From contig JADGPL010000020.1 of NCBI GenBank assembly GCA_017882455.1, positions 1 through 58,832 of the forward strand: a stretch of 58,832 bases of DNA. The letters run 5' to 3'. Numbering within the stretch: the stretch's first letter is position 1; every line of letters starts with the position of its first letter. The notes below the pieces were generated by a model, which saw only the letters and a program-made list of their open reading frames with translations, had not been told where the DNA came from and did not search any database. Positions 42,190-49,213 of the stretch are shown piece by piece. A program made the translations under genes and the position numbers. The stretch is from Solirubrobacteraceae bacterium. GTDB lineage: Bacteria > Actinomycetota > Thermoleophilia > Solirubrobacterales > Solirubrobacteraceae.

Positions 42190-43515
42190 ATGGTGATTGA
42201 AGGTAAGCAAAGCGGCAGTGATCCGGTTGGCGCGCTCGTAGTTGCAGGCCGCGCGAACAGGCCCGCCTACGAGGCCAAGTGGCGGCGTGCAGGGCGACAG
42301 GTGAAGCGCCGCATAGGACCAGCGTGGCTCGAGCGGGCGGCCGACGACAGCGGGTGGGTCATGCGACGCGGGCGAGTGCCGGAGGGCTACTTCGATGAGA
42401 AGCGCGCGACGGTGCGAGTGGCCGAGCTGATCGCTGAACACGACGAGCAGGAGCGCGCGATCGAAGCCGGCGAGCGCGACCGCCGCGAGCGTGGCGTGAC
42501 CTTCCGCGAACTGGCGGCGGAGTGGCTGGAGCATCTACAGCACGAGCGCGGCGCCAAGCCCTCCACGCTCAGTGACTACCGCTACATGCTCGCCGAGCCC
42601 GGCACGCCACACCGGCGCGGCAAGGGCAAGAGCCCCGGCACGATCATGGCCGCGTTCGGCGATCGACCCGCGGCGAAGATCACCACCAAGGACGTGTCGG
42701 GTTTCCTGCGCAAGCTGGACAGCCAGGGCGTCTCCCCCCGTTCGGTCAACAAGAACCGGCAGGTGCTCTCGGCGATGTTTGGCTTCGCCTGCCGCGCGGA
42801 CACGCACAGCCTGCCATCCAACCCCGTCACGGGTACGACCAAACGCCGCGAACCGCCAGCAGCGGTGCTCGACTTCTACGAGCCAGAGGAGGTGGAGATG
42901 ATCGCCTCCGCAGCCGCCGCAGGATCACATCGCGGCAAGCAGCCGGAGAACCTGAGCCCCGACGAGATCGAGTGGCGGGCACGCGAGGACGCACAGGACG
43001 GCGAGCTGTTCCGACTCGCCGCGTACACAGGGCTGCGCCTCGGCGAGCTGATCGCGCTGCGCTGGGAGGACATCGACTTTGACACACGGCGCATGGTCGT
43101 CCACCGCGCCGTGTCAGCCGGCATCGAGGGACCGACCAAGAGCTGGCAAGCACGCTTCCTTCCCCTCGCCGACCTTGCAGCCGAAGCGCTCATGCGCCTA
43201 AAGACGCGCGGCGACTACACCGAGCGCGACGACTACGTGTTCTGCTCCCGACTCGGCCGACGCCTCGACCCATCGGCCGTGCGCCGCCGCTACAAGGCAG
43301 CACGCGACGCAGCCGGTCTACGCCCACTGCGCTTCCATGCCCTGCGCCACGCCGCCGGCAGCCTCATCGCCCGACACGCAGACGCGCGCTTCGTTCAAGA
43401 GTTCCTCGGACACTCACGGATCACCACCACCGAGCGCTACATGCATGCCAAGGCACGGCCCGAGGATCTCGAACGGGTCAACCTGGCATTTGCGCCCGCC
43501 CCAGTGGCGGAGTAA
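42190..43515 (+). CDS. int: Tyrosine recombinase / integrase
   Basis: A 441-residue site-specific recombinase from ATG 42190; upstream codons in the same frame lie within the arm repeats. The N-terminal part (about 1-100, basic) should bind arm sites. A SAM-like core-binding domain follows (TFRELAAEWLEHLQHERGAK). The catalytic domain has Arg 283 in AAYTGLRLGELIALRW, His 383 and Arg 386 in FHALRHAAGSLIARH, His 408 in FLGHSRITTTERYMHA, and nucleophile Tyr 417 there. All key residues are present, so it is likely active. It sits beside core B and would drive integration and excision at tRNA-Ala. Confidence 0.9.
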   Translation: MVIEGKQSGSDPVGALVVAGRANRPAYEAKWRRAGRQVKRRIGPAWLERAADDSGWVMRRGRVPEGYFDEKRATVRVAELIAEHDEQERAIEAGERDRRERGVTFRELAAEWLEHLQHERGAKPSTLSDYRYMLAEPGTPHRRGKGKSPGTIMAAFGDRPAAKITTKDVSGFLRKLDSQGVSPRSVNKNRQVLSAMFGFACRADTHSLPSNPVTGTTKRREPPAAVLDFYEPEEVEMIASAAAAGSHRGKQPENLSPDEIEWRAREDAQDGELFRLAAYTGLRLGELIALRWEDIDFDTRRMVVHRAVSAGIEGPTKSWQARFLPLADLAAEALMRLKTRGDYTERDDYVFCSRLGRRLDPSAVRRRYKAARDAAGLRPLRFHALRHAAGSLIARHADARFVQEFLGHSRITTTERYMHAKARPEDLERVNLAFAPAPVAE

Positions 43516-43572
43516 TCATCGCGAGTGACCCACTTGCACGACCCTCGACCGTGAGGCTTGCCGTTGTCACAG

Positions 43573-44457
43573 CTATGCGGTCAGCGTGAGATCGCGCGCA
43601 TACAGTCGATCGAGATGGTCGACGACTTCGGCGACCTCAGCAACAACGCGAACGCCTGGCCGCTCGGCGTAGTCCCGCGCCCACTCATGCTCCAGCAGTG
43701 ACTCCATGAGCACGACCGGTCGACCGTGCTCCAGCGCTAGGCGCGCCTGCATCCGCGCGCCACTGGTGTAGGTCGCCTCGACGACGACCGTCGCGCGAGC
43801 GATCCCAGACATGACCGCGTTGCGCATTGGGAAAGTCCACTTACGCGCTTCCTGGCTGGGCTCAAACTGCGATAGGACCGCTGACTCTTCACCGAGCCGC
43901 CGCTGAAGATCAGCGTTTTGCTTCGGGAAAGCGTGCTGCAAGCCGGTGCCGATGACCGCGATTGTGCGCCCTCCCGCTTCCAGGGTGGCGACGTGCGATG
44001 TCGTATCGATCCCAGCCGCCAGACCACTCACCACCACATAGCGAGCCTCAACGAGCTGGTGGGCGATCTGACGCGCACGCTCCAGGCCGGCCGACGACGC
44101 CCTACGGGTGCCCACCACCGCGACGGACCTGTCATCGCCTTCGCGTAGCTCACCACGAACCCACAGAACGAGCGGCCTGTCATATACAAGACGAAGATTC
44201 TGAGGGTAAGCATCATCGAGCACGGTCAGCACCGATACCCCCGCTGCCTTCAGCTTCTCCAGCTCAGATAGGACCTCGTCGATCTGCGCCTCGTGACTCG
44301 TTGCGTCGGCGGTCTCGAGGGTCAGCTGATTGGCGCCATCGATTGCGAACAGCGCAGAGATAGGCTCCCCGTGCTCCTCAAGGAGCTCTGCCGTACGACG
44401 CGGCTTGACGAGGCGCTGCAGGAGCAGAAGGGCGGCATTGTCGCGTGTCACGCTCAT
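43573..44457 (-). CDS. dprA: DprA/Smf-like (SLOG) protein
   Basis: A 294-residue protein from ATG 44457. N-terminal helices (NAALLLLQRLVKPRRTAELL) are followed by a DprA-type Rossmann core: LEKLKAAGVSVLTVLDDAYP, NLRLVYDRPLVLWVRGEL, SVAVVGTRRASSAGLERARQ, YVVVSGLAAGIDTTSHVATL, GRTIAVIGTGLQHAFPKQN, and PMRNAVMSGIARATVVVEAT. The signature GSGLAxGID (here VSGLAAGID) is clear. DprA loads RecA on single-stranded DNA, but island-borne copies are often sensors or defence proteins of the SLOG superfamily. No winged helix (DprA C-terminal domain) is evident. It converges on the integrase. Confidence 0.83.
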   Translation of the reverse strand: MSVTRDNAALLLLQRLVKPRRTAELLEEHGEPISALFAIDGANQLTLETADATSHEAQIDEVLSELEKLKAAGVSVLTVLDDAYPQNLRLVYDRPLVLWVRGELREGDDRSVAVVGTRRASSAGLERARQIAHQLVEARYVVVSGLAAGIDTTSHVATLEAGGRTIAVIGTGLQHAFPKQNADLQRRLGEESAVLSQFEPSQEARKWTFPMRNAVMSGIARATVVVEATYTSGARMQARLALEHGRPVVLMESLLEHEWARDYAERPGVRVVAEVAEVVDHLDRLYARDLTLTA

Positions 44458-44580
44458 ATTCCAGCCAATGGTCGCACGGACCGGGGATGGCTCAGCCGAT
44501 CGACGGAGCCGCACCGCCGCGCTTCCGCTAGACGGCCCGGATCGCCGGCTCCAGTGGAGCGAGGACCCATGCCAAAGCCT

Positions 44581-44606
44581 CGTTGGCACTGGTTGGCACT
44601 GGTTGG
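44581..44606 (+). repeat. Short tandem repeat TTGGCACTGG
   Basis: Two full copies of TTGGCACTGG and a partial third (TTGGC) in tandem, upstream of the antitoxin remnant. Possibly a slipped duplication or a protein-binding site. Confidence 0.5.
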
Positions 44607-44647
44607 CGTCATTTGGCCCCATCAGCCGGCAGGGGCAGGCACACGAC

Positions 44648-44846
44648 GTGAGCCACGGAACCGATCTACTGCGGGCGCTGAAAAAAGCCACCTCTGCTGC
44701 TCGCCGAGGAGTCACCCAGCACCGTCCGCGCATGGTTCCTCGGGCTCAACCCACAACTCGATGACCAGTCGCCCGCTCAGAGCATCCGCGAGGGCAACTT
44801 CCGCGACGTGCTCGTCGCAGCCAAGGCGTTCCTCGTCGGGGGATGA
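44648..44846 (+). pseudogene. Frameshifted antitoxin remnant (MbcA/ParS/Xre C-terminal-like)
   Basis: From GTG 44648 one frame reads SHGTDLLRALKK into an A6 run (44681-44686); then another frame continues LLLAEESPSTVRAWFLGLNP, QLDDQSPAQSIREGNFRDVL, VAAKAFLVGG and TGA at 44844-44846. The V-R-x-W-F-x-x-x-N-P-x-L-x-x-x-x-P pattern is the C terminus of MbcA/ParS/Xre antitoxin set-binding proteins. Skipping one A would join the halves. No N-terminal HTH and no RES/NAD-targeting toxin is seen beside it. Confidence 0.5.
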
Positions 44847-44958
44847 GTGTCACCAGAAGCAGTAGATCACGGGCATCCGCTACGTCTTCTGAGCTGAGTT
44901 CTGTCTCGGCGGGCTGCCGAATCCCGCCGGCTGGGACGCGTGGCGTATGTGGCGGGAT

Positions 44959-44985
44959 GGCGGTGATTGGCGGTGTAAGGCGGTG
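44959..44985 (+). repeat. Three GGCGGTG repeats with 10-bp period
   Basis: GGCGGTG at 44959, 44969 and 44979, exactly one helical turn apart, just upstream of the abiE promoter region. They look like cooperative binding sites for a regulator. The rest of 44847-45103 shows no gene. Confidence 0.5.
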
Positions 44986-44990
44986 ATCAG

Positions 44991-45080
44991 TTGCCGCCTA
45001 TTATGTGCTCTAATACATTCTTGACGTGTATAGGCGTGCATCGACCGCTATAACTTGCGAAGGAAATACCGGAATACACG
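44991..45080 (+). promoter_or_regulatory. abiE promoter/operator region
   Basis: TTGCCG (44991-44996), 17 nt, TACATT (45014-45019) is a well-spaced candidate promoter; a TTGACG at 45021 is a possible second -35. A perfect 7-bp inverted repeat CGTGTAT (45025) / ATACACG (45074) spans the leader, and TATAG/CTATA pairs lie between. AbiEi proteins repress their promoters through such inverted repeats. Confidence 0.45.
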
Positions 45081-45103
45081 CAAAGTATGTACTTAGGAGC
45101 ACC

Positions 45104-45892
45104 ATGCGTCAAGATGTTCTCGATCTGCTTGACGATCTCGCTGCGCAGGAGCGCGGAGGGATAACGACTGCAGAGGTGCGCCAGCGCCTGAAGATGTCGG
45201 AGCAGTCGGCGTCCAACCTGATGACCCGGCTCGTCACGGCTGGGTTTCTGGACCGCGTCGCACGTGGGGTCTTCGCTCCAAGGCCGTTGGGGCAGTTGGG
45301 CACCCGCGCGGCATCGCAGGACATCGCGCTGGCCGTCGCAGCGGTGTTCGCGGACGAGCCGCATCGCATTGCGTTTCGCTCGGCCCTCGATCACCACGGG
45401 CTTCTCGTGCATCCGGCGCGAACAGTCCAGATCGCCCTGCCGCGACGCGTCAAACTCGAGCGCATCAGCGGGCGTCGCCTGCAGGCGATCCACGAGTCCT
45501 CGCAAACGATCGCGATCGGGAGCGAGCCGGCCGGACACGGCGCCACCGTCTCATGCATAGAGCGGGCACTGCTCGAGAGCGCAGCGCGCCCGAGTCTTGT
45601 CGGGGGATGGACCGTTCTTGCCGGCGCTCTACGACACGCACGGGTCGACCCGGCGAAGCTCACAGAACTCGCGAGCGAACTCGACGCTGGCCCAGCCATG
45701 CGTCGTATCGGATCGCTCAGCGAAGTGCTTGGTCTCGATCGAATCGCGACAAGCCTCATCCCGCCTGCCGGCGATGCCAGAGTGCTTCCTCTCGACCCAC
45801 AGGCGCCAGCGGAAGATCCGTGGACTGATGAGCGGTGGCGCGTCCGATGGCCAACGTCTCGGCGAGACAGTCGCGAACTCATCTCGACATGA
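45104..45892 (+). CDS. abiEi: AbiEi antitoxin (type IV TA)
   Basis: A 262-residue protein from ATG 45104, with AGGAG 5 nt upstream. An N-terminal winged helix-turn-helix (VLDLLDDLAAQERGGITTAE, VRQRLKMSEQSASNLMTRLV, TAGFLDRVARGVFAPRPLGQ) is followed by the AbiEi C-terminal antitoxin domain (EPHRIAFRSALDHHGLLVHP, VSCIERALLESAARPSLVGG). It represses the operon and counters the toxin without direct complex formation in known cases. Its stop overlaps the next ATG (ATGA). Confidence 0.87.
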   Translation: MRQDVLDLLDDLAAQERGGITTAEVRQRLKMSEQSASNLMTRLVTAGFLDRVARGVFAPRPLGQLGTRAASQDIALAVAAVFADEPHRIAFRSALDHHGLLVHPARTVQIALPRRVKLERISGRRLQAIHESSQTIAIGSEPAGHGATVSCIERALLESAARPSLVGGWTVLAGALRHARVDPAKLTELASELDAGPAMRRIGSLSEVLGLDRIATSLIPPAGDARVLPLDPQAPAEDPWTDERWRVRWPTSRRDSRELIST

Positions 45893-46668
45893 TTCCCCGG
45901 AGCCACTTCACGAAGGTCGCGGACGCCCACGAAGTCGATGCGAAGACGGTGGAGCGCGACTACGTCCTGACGCACGTGGTGACAGCGATCGCCCAACAGG
46001 CCGCAGAGCACGGGTTGGCGTTCAAGGGCGGGACAGCACTGCGTCTCTGCTACTTCGAGGATTACCGGTACTCAGCCGATCTGGACTTCAGCCTCCTCGC
46101 CGCAGGCGACCTCGACATGGCGCTGGGATGTATCGAGTCGGCGCTCGGCGATGCGGCTCACGAGGCCGGCTTTCCCTACCTCGCCATCGCTGACGACGGA
46201 AAGCGGATCGACTACGAGGGGCCGCTGGGACGGCGCCGCGACCTCAAACTCGACATCGCAACCGACGAGCTCGTCGAAGACACAACCGTCCAGGCACTAC
46301 TACCTCGATACGCCGACCAGGCCGACGCGCAAGTCACCGTCTACACGCTCCCAGAGATAGCCGCGGAGAAGCTGCGCTGCGTAATCCAACGTCTGCAAGC
46401 ACGCGATCTCTTCGACCTCAACGAACTGCTCGTCGTCAACCAGCTCCAGCTCGACGACATCTGGCCGGCATTTGAACGCAAGGCACAACACAAACACATC
46501 GACCCCGCGCAGTTCGCCGAACGCTTCGAGAAGCGAATACCGCAATGGCGCTCCAGATGGGACTCAGAGATGCGCGAGCATCTCGGCGGCGAACCCGACC
46601 AGTTCGACACAGTGGAGCGAGCCGTCCGACGAGCGCTGCGCACCAAGCTCGCCGCGGGCGCTCAGTAG
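45889..46668 (+). CDS. abiEii: AbiEii nucleotidyltransferase toxin
   Basis: A 259-residue protein from ATG 45889, overlapping the antitoxin stop. It holds the nucleotidyltransferase motifs: LAFKGGTALRLCYFEDYRYS, then ADLDFSLLAAGDLD (the second carries the D-x-D metal pair), DLKLDIATDELVEDTTVQAL, and ITVYTLPEIAAEKLRCVIQR (Lys motif, ARDLFDLNELL after it). These four motifs define AbiEii. Such toxins transfer nucleotides onto tRNA and cause growth arrest or phage abortive infection. Confidence 0.9.
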   Translation: MIPRSHFTKVADAHEVDAKTVERDYVLTHVVTAIAQQAAEHGLAFKGGTALRLCYFEDYRYSADLDFSLLAAGDLDMALGCIESALGDAAHEAGFPYLAIADDGKRIDYEGPLGRRRDLKLDIATDELVEDTTVQALLPRYADQADAQVTVYTLPEIAAEKLRCVIQRLQARDLFDLNELLVVNQLQLDDIWPAFERKAQHKHIDPAQFAERFEKRIPQWRSRWDSEMREHLGGEPDQFDTVERAVRRALRTKLAAGAQ

Positions 46669-46797
46669 GCCGCGACCCATGCCGCCAGGTCACTGAAGCG
46701 GGGCATATCCGATGCCATCGTACGCTGTGTGCCTGGAGATGGACACGATACCGGAGCCCGCCACCAACTACGCCCTGATCGAGCAGGTGCCTGCGGC

Positions 46798-46896
46798 GAG
46801 CAGACTCTTGAGCGAGTCAACCTCGCATTCGCGCACAAAACCCGAGCTACGGAATCAGTGGGAGCCCGCGGACCCGAATCCGGTCAGGCTCAATGA
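46798..46896 (+). pseudogene. Integrase 3'-end remnant
   Basis: In one frame: [20 protein letters not shown], then [11 protein letters not shown] and TGA. The string LERVNLAFA is identical to the C-terminal end of the integrase at 42190 (DLERVNLAFAPAP). Only about 10 residues are shared, so this is suggestive, not proof. It would mark an older recombination module in the island. Confidence 0.4.
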
Positions 46897-47218
46897 CGAC
46901 AATGCTGCCATCAGCGAGGTCGTCCTCGATCGTCGCGAGGTTGGCCAGCAGTATCTGCGCTTGATGCTCGGGTCGTCGCTGCGTGCCGTGACGAAACAGC
47001 ACGACCGAGGGCGAGCGCTCTCGGCGCAGCGCGAGCAGCGTTCCGAAATCCGTGTCCGCAGACACAATCACGCGTTGCTCCTGCTGGGCGCGAGCGAAGA
47101 TCTCAGCGTCGCTGGCTGCTTGCATTCCGTAGTCACGAACGTGCCTGGCGTCGTGTCCCACGGCCCCAAGTCGTTCGGCGACTACCGGCGAGAGTGCATT
47201 GTCGATCAGAAACCTCAC
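46847..47218 (-). CDS. DUF5615 PIN-like toxin
   Basis: A 123-residue PIN-like protein. It begins [20 protein letters not shown] (first acidic residue Asp 6), with [40 protein letters not shown] (D-x-D-F-G) and [20 protein letters not shown]. This is the DUF5615 pattern: a Mut7-C-like ribonuclease fold. Its ATG overlaps the stop of the DUF433 gene (ATGA), the standard DUF433-DUF5615 pair. It probably cleaves RNA. Confidence 0.87.
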   Translation of the reverse strand: MRFLIDNALSPVVAERLGAVGHDARHVRDYGMQAASDAEIFARAQQEQRVIVSADTDFGTLLALRRERSPSVVLFRHGTQRRPEHQAQILLANLATIEDDLADGSIVVIEPDRIRVRGLPLIP

Positions 47219-47445
47219 GCGGAGGCAGCGAGCGGCAGCTCGCGCTCGCGGACGGCCTCTGCGGCGTAGCGCATCGCCTCGCGAATGTCCTCAGCTTCCA
47301 GATCCGGGTAGGCAGTGAGGATCTCTTGGTCGTCCATGCCCTCGGCGACCATGCCGACCACGGTCGCGACCGGTATCCGCAGGCCGCGGATACATGAAAC
47401 GCCACCCATCTGATCGGGTCCAACAGTGATCCGTGTGAAGGCCAT
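47215..47445 (-). CDS. DUF433 antitoxin
   Basis: A 76-residue protein from ATG 47445. It reads [60 protein letters not shown]: the DUF433 winged-helix signature (G-x-x-C-I-x-G-x-R-I-x-V). It pairs with the downstream DUF5615 gene. TAAGCT lies 8 nt upstream. Confidence 0.88.
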   Translation of the reverse strand: MAFTRITVGPDQMGGVSCIRGLRIPVATVVGMVAEGMDDQEILTAYPDLEAEDIREAMRYAAEAVRERELPLAASA

Positions 47446-47453
47446 CGACTCCC

Positions 47454-47459
47454 AGCTTA
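47454..47459 (-). promoter_or_regulatory. -10 hexamer TAAGCT of DUF433/DUF5615 operon
   Basis: On the minus strand TAAGCT, 8 nt, ATG at 47445; no ribosome-binding sequence. Confidence 0.5.
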
Positions 47460-47516
47460 CCGCGCGAATATGACCCGTCCAAGCGCTGCCAGCCGCGACG
47501 CCATGAGTATGCAGGG

Positions 47517-47741
47517 TCACGCCGCCGCGCTTCCCCCCGACCGACCCCGGACCGCCGCCTCGACCTCATCCCGCAGGAAGATCCAGCGGCGCCCGAGCTT
47601 GCGGCCAGGCAGCAGCCCGCGGCGCGCGTATTCGAGGACCGTCGAGAGGGGAAGGTGCAGCAGCTCGGCGACGCCACGGCCGTCGAGGACGTCATCGCGA
47701 GTTAGCGGCGGGCGGCTGGGGATCGGGGCGCGGGCATTCAT
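47517..47741 (-). CDS. Excisionase-like helix-turn-helix protein
   Basis: A 74-residue protein from ATG 47741. The MerR/Xis-like winged helix is plain: LTRDDVLDGRGVAELLHLPL, STVLEYARRGLLPGRKLGRR and WIFLRDEVEAAVRG (the G-R-x-W motif). Proteins of this type act as recombination directionality factors or repressors in actinobacterial integrative elements. No int gene is adjacent; the likely partner is the integrase at 42190. Confidence 0.78.
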   Translation of the reverse strand: MNARAPIPSRPPLTRDDVLDGRGVAELLHLPLSTVLEYARRGLLPGRKLGRRWIFLRDEVEAAVRGRSGGSAAA

Positions 47742-47847
47742 CGGCTGGTCGCAAAGAGGTGGCTCTACATGGACTGACCACCAGCGCATGAAACCGGCCA
47801 CGAAATTGGAAACCCAGCCACTGAGCGGCACGGGAGCAGCTCAGCTC

Positions 47848-48135
47848 TCAGGACCCGACTTCGACCTCAGCCACGAGGTCTGCCATCGTCAGATCGAGCG
47901 CGTTGGCGATCTCTCGGACTGTCACCCATGACGGTGACGACTGCCCCAGCTCGATCCGAGCGATTGCGCCTGTCGAGAGCCCCGAGCGGAAGGCGACTGC
48001 TTCCTGAGCCAGGCCGCGCTCTTCGCGGAGGCGACGCAACGCAGCGGCAAGCACGGGATCAGGCGGCAATGAGCGTGGCACACCGACCACGATGTCAGCA
48101 CCGGCACGTTGGAGCCATACCCTCAAGAGTACCAT
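47848..48135 (-). CDS. XRE-family regulator
   Basis: A 95-residue protein with an N-terminal extension and a Cro/C1-type helix-turn-helix: LAAALRRLREERGLAQEAVA, FRSGLSTGAIARIELGQSSP, VREIANALDLTMADLVAEVE. The first ~20 residues may be untranslated if a later GTG (VVGVPRSLPPD) is used. It is divergent from the OmpR-like regulator and probably controls one or both promoters in the gap. Confidence 0.78.
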   Translation of the reverse strand: MVLLRVWLQRAGADIVVGVPRSLPPDPVLAAALRRLREERGLAQEAVAFRSGLSTGAIARIELGQSSPSWVTVREIANALDLTMADLVAEVEVGS

Positions 48136-48136
48136 C

Positions 48137-48166
48137 TTGACGTTGCGCTCTTGACGGTTGTATGCT
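48137..48166 (+). promoter_or_regulatory. Sigma-70-type promoter of the OmpR-like gene
   Basis: TTGACG (48137-48142), 18 nt, TATGCT (48161-48166). It lies just upstream of the XRE start, so both divergent genes may be controlled together. Confidence 0.65.
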
Positions 48167-48185
48167 GGGCGCCCAGCAAAGGAGT

Positions 48186-48218
48186 GCCCCCGGCGACAGC
48201 TCTAACTGCCCCGGGGGC
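48186..48218 (+). promoter_or_regulatory. 5'-leader hairpin
   Basis: GCCCCCGG (48186-48193) pairs with CCGGGGGC (48211-48218) across a 17-nt loop, in the ~70-nt leader of the OmpR-like gene. GTGCC/GGCAC can extend it. No T-tract follows, so translational or stability control is more likely than termination. Confidence 0.45.
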
Positions 48219-48244
48219 TTGGCACGGAAAGGACGGACCTTCCC

Positions 48245-49021
48245 ATGCAGCCGGAGGATACCCCGCGAGCTGCGCCCCCGGTCGTAGTGATCTACGGCCC
48301 GGAGAGCGAAAACGAGGTGCTGGCCGACGAGCTGGCGCTTGACGGCTTCGACGTACGACTGGTCAGTGATCCCGCGATGCTGGGCGCGGCCGATCTAGTC
48401 GTCTTTGCTCACACGTCGAAGAGAGGCGCGGGGCTAGACGCTCTACGTGCCCTACGCCTGGGCGAGCTTGCGGGCTCCGGTGTCCGCGCCCTGTGGATGA
48501 GCGCGAGCAGCAATGCCATTGACACGCTGCGCGCGTTTGAGGCCGGAGCGGACGACGCGATCCGCGCGCCGTTCATCTACCCAGAGCTGCTCGCCCGAGT
48601 GCGCGCGCTTCTACGTCGCGACAGCACAACTCCGGGGGTCATCCGCCACGGTGCGCTTGAGATCGACACGGCGACTCGCGCCGCGACCTACAACGGTACG
48701 CCCGTAGAGCTACGCCGCCTGGAGTACATGCTGCTCGTTCAGCTTGCACGCCACCCTCGCCGCGTCTACACCAAGGAGGAACTCCTGATTGGCGTATGGG
48801 GTTACACCACGGGCGCTACCCGGACCGTGGACACGCACGCCAGCCGCGTACGGCGAAAGCTCGCGAGAGCCGGGGCGCAGGGTTGGATCATCTCGACATG
48901 GGGTGTGGGCTACAGCCTCGCCCCAGCCACGAACGCCGAGACGCCGACACTGCATCGCCCGTCCGAGGACGCACCTGGCGACGCAGGCGACCAGCGCCGC
49001 AGCACAGACCTCCGGCCGTAG
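48245..49021 (+). CDS. OmpR-like winged-helix regulator with atypical receiver domain
   Basis: A 258-residue protein, with AAAGGA upstream of the ATG. The receiver-like N terminus (VVVIYGPESENEVLADELAL) lacks the acidic pair and the phosphoacceptor: where Asp is expected the sequence reads LVVFAHTSKRGAG. The C-terminal DNA-binding domain is standard (VELRRLEYMLLVQLARHPRR, VYTKEELLIGVWGYTTGATR, TVDTHASRVRRKLARAGAQG, then VGYSL). It is probably not phosphorylated and could sense by ligand or dimer state. It directly precedes the relaxase, a common arrangement in actinobacterial elements. Confidence 0.82.
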   Translation: MQPEDTPRAAPPVVVIYGPESENEVLADELALDGFDVRLVSDPAMLGAADLVVFAHTSKRGAGLDALRALRLGELAGSGVRALWMSASSNAIDTLRAFEAGADDAIRAPFIYPELLARVRALLRRDSTTPGVIRHGALEIDTATRAATYNGTPVELRRLEYMLLVQLARHPRRVYTKEELLIGVWGYTTGATRTVDTHASRVRRKLARAGAQGWIISTWGVGYSLAPATNAETPTLHRPSEDAPGDAGDQRRSTDLRP

Positions 49022-49213
49022 ACAAGACGGCGCCCTCAACTCGGTCCGGCCGATCAGCGCACCGCCCGCTCCCGCCTGCCGGCGGTCGCTACCTGCACCG
49101 TCGCTCCGCTCCACAACTGCCTGACAGACCAGATACACGGGTGTGTCATCGGTGTGCGATCGGTGCCTAATTCGTTGGCCGCTCCGCCTTGGTCGTGGTC
49201 TGTAACCCATGTG

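Noticed and set aside
44959-44985. Iterons of a replication origin
   Set aside because: Only three 7-bp repeats, no Rep gene and no DnaA boxes nearby; more likely operator sites.
48186-48218. Rho-independent terminator
   Set aside because: The hairpin sits in a 5' leader and is not followed by a T-tract.
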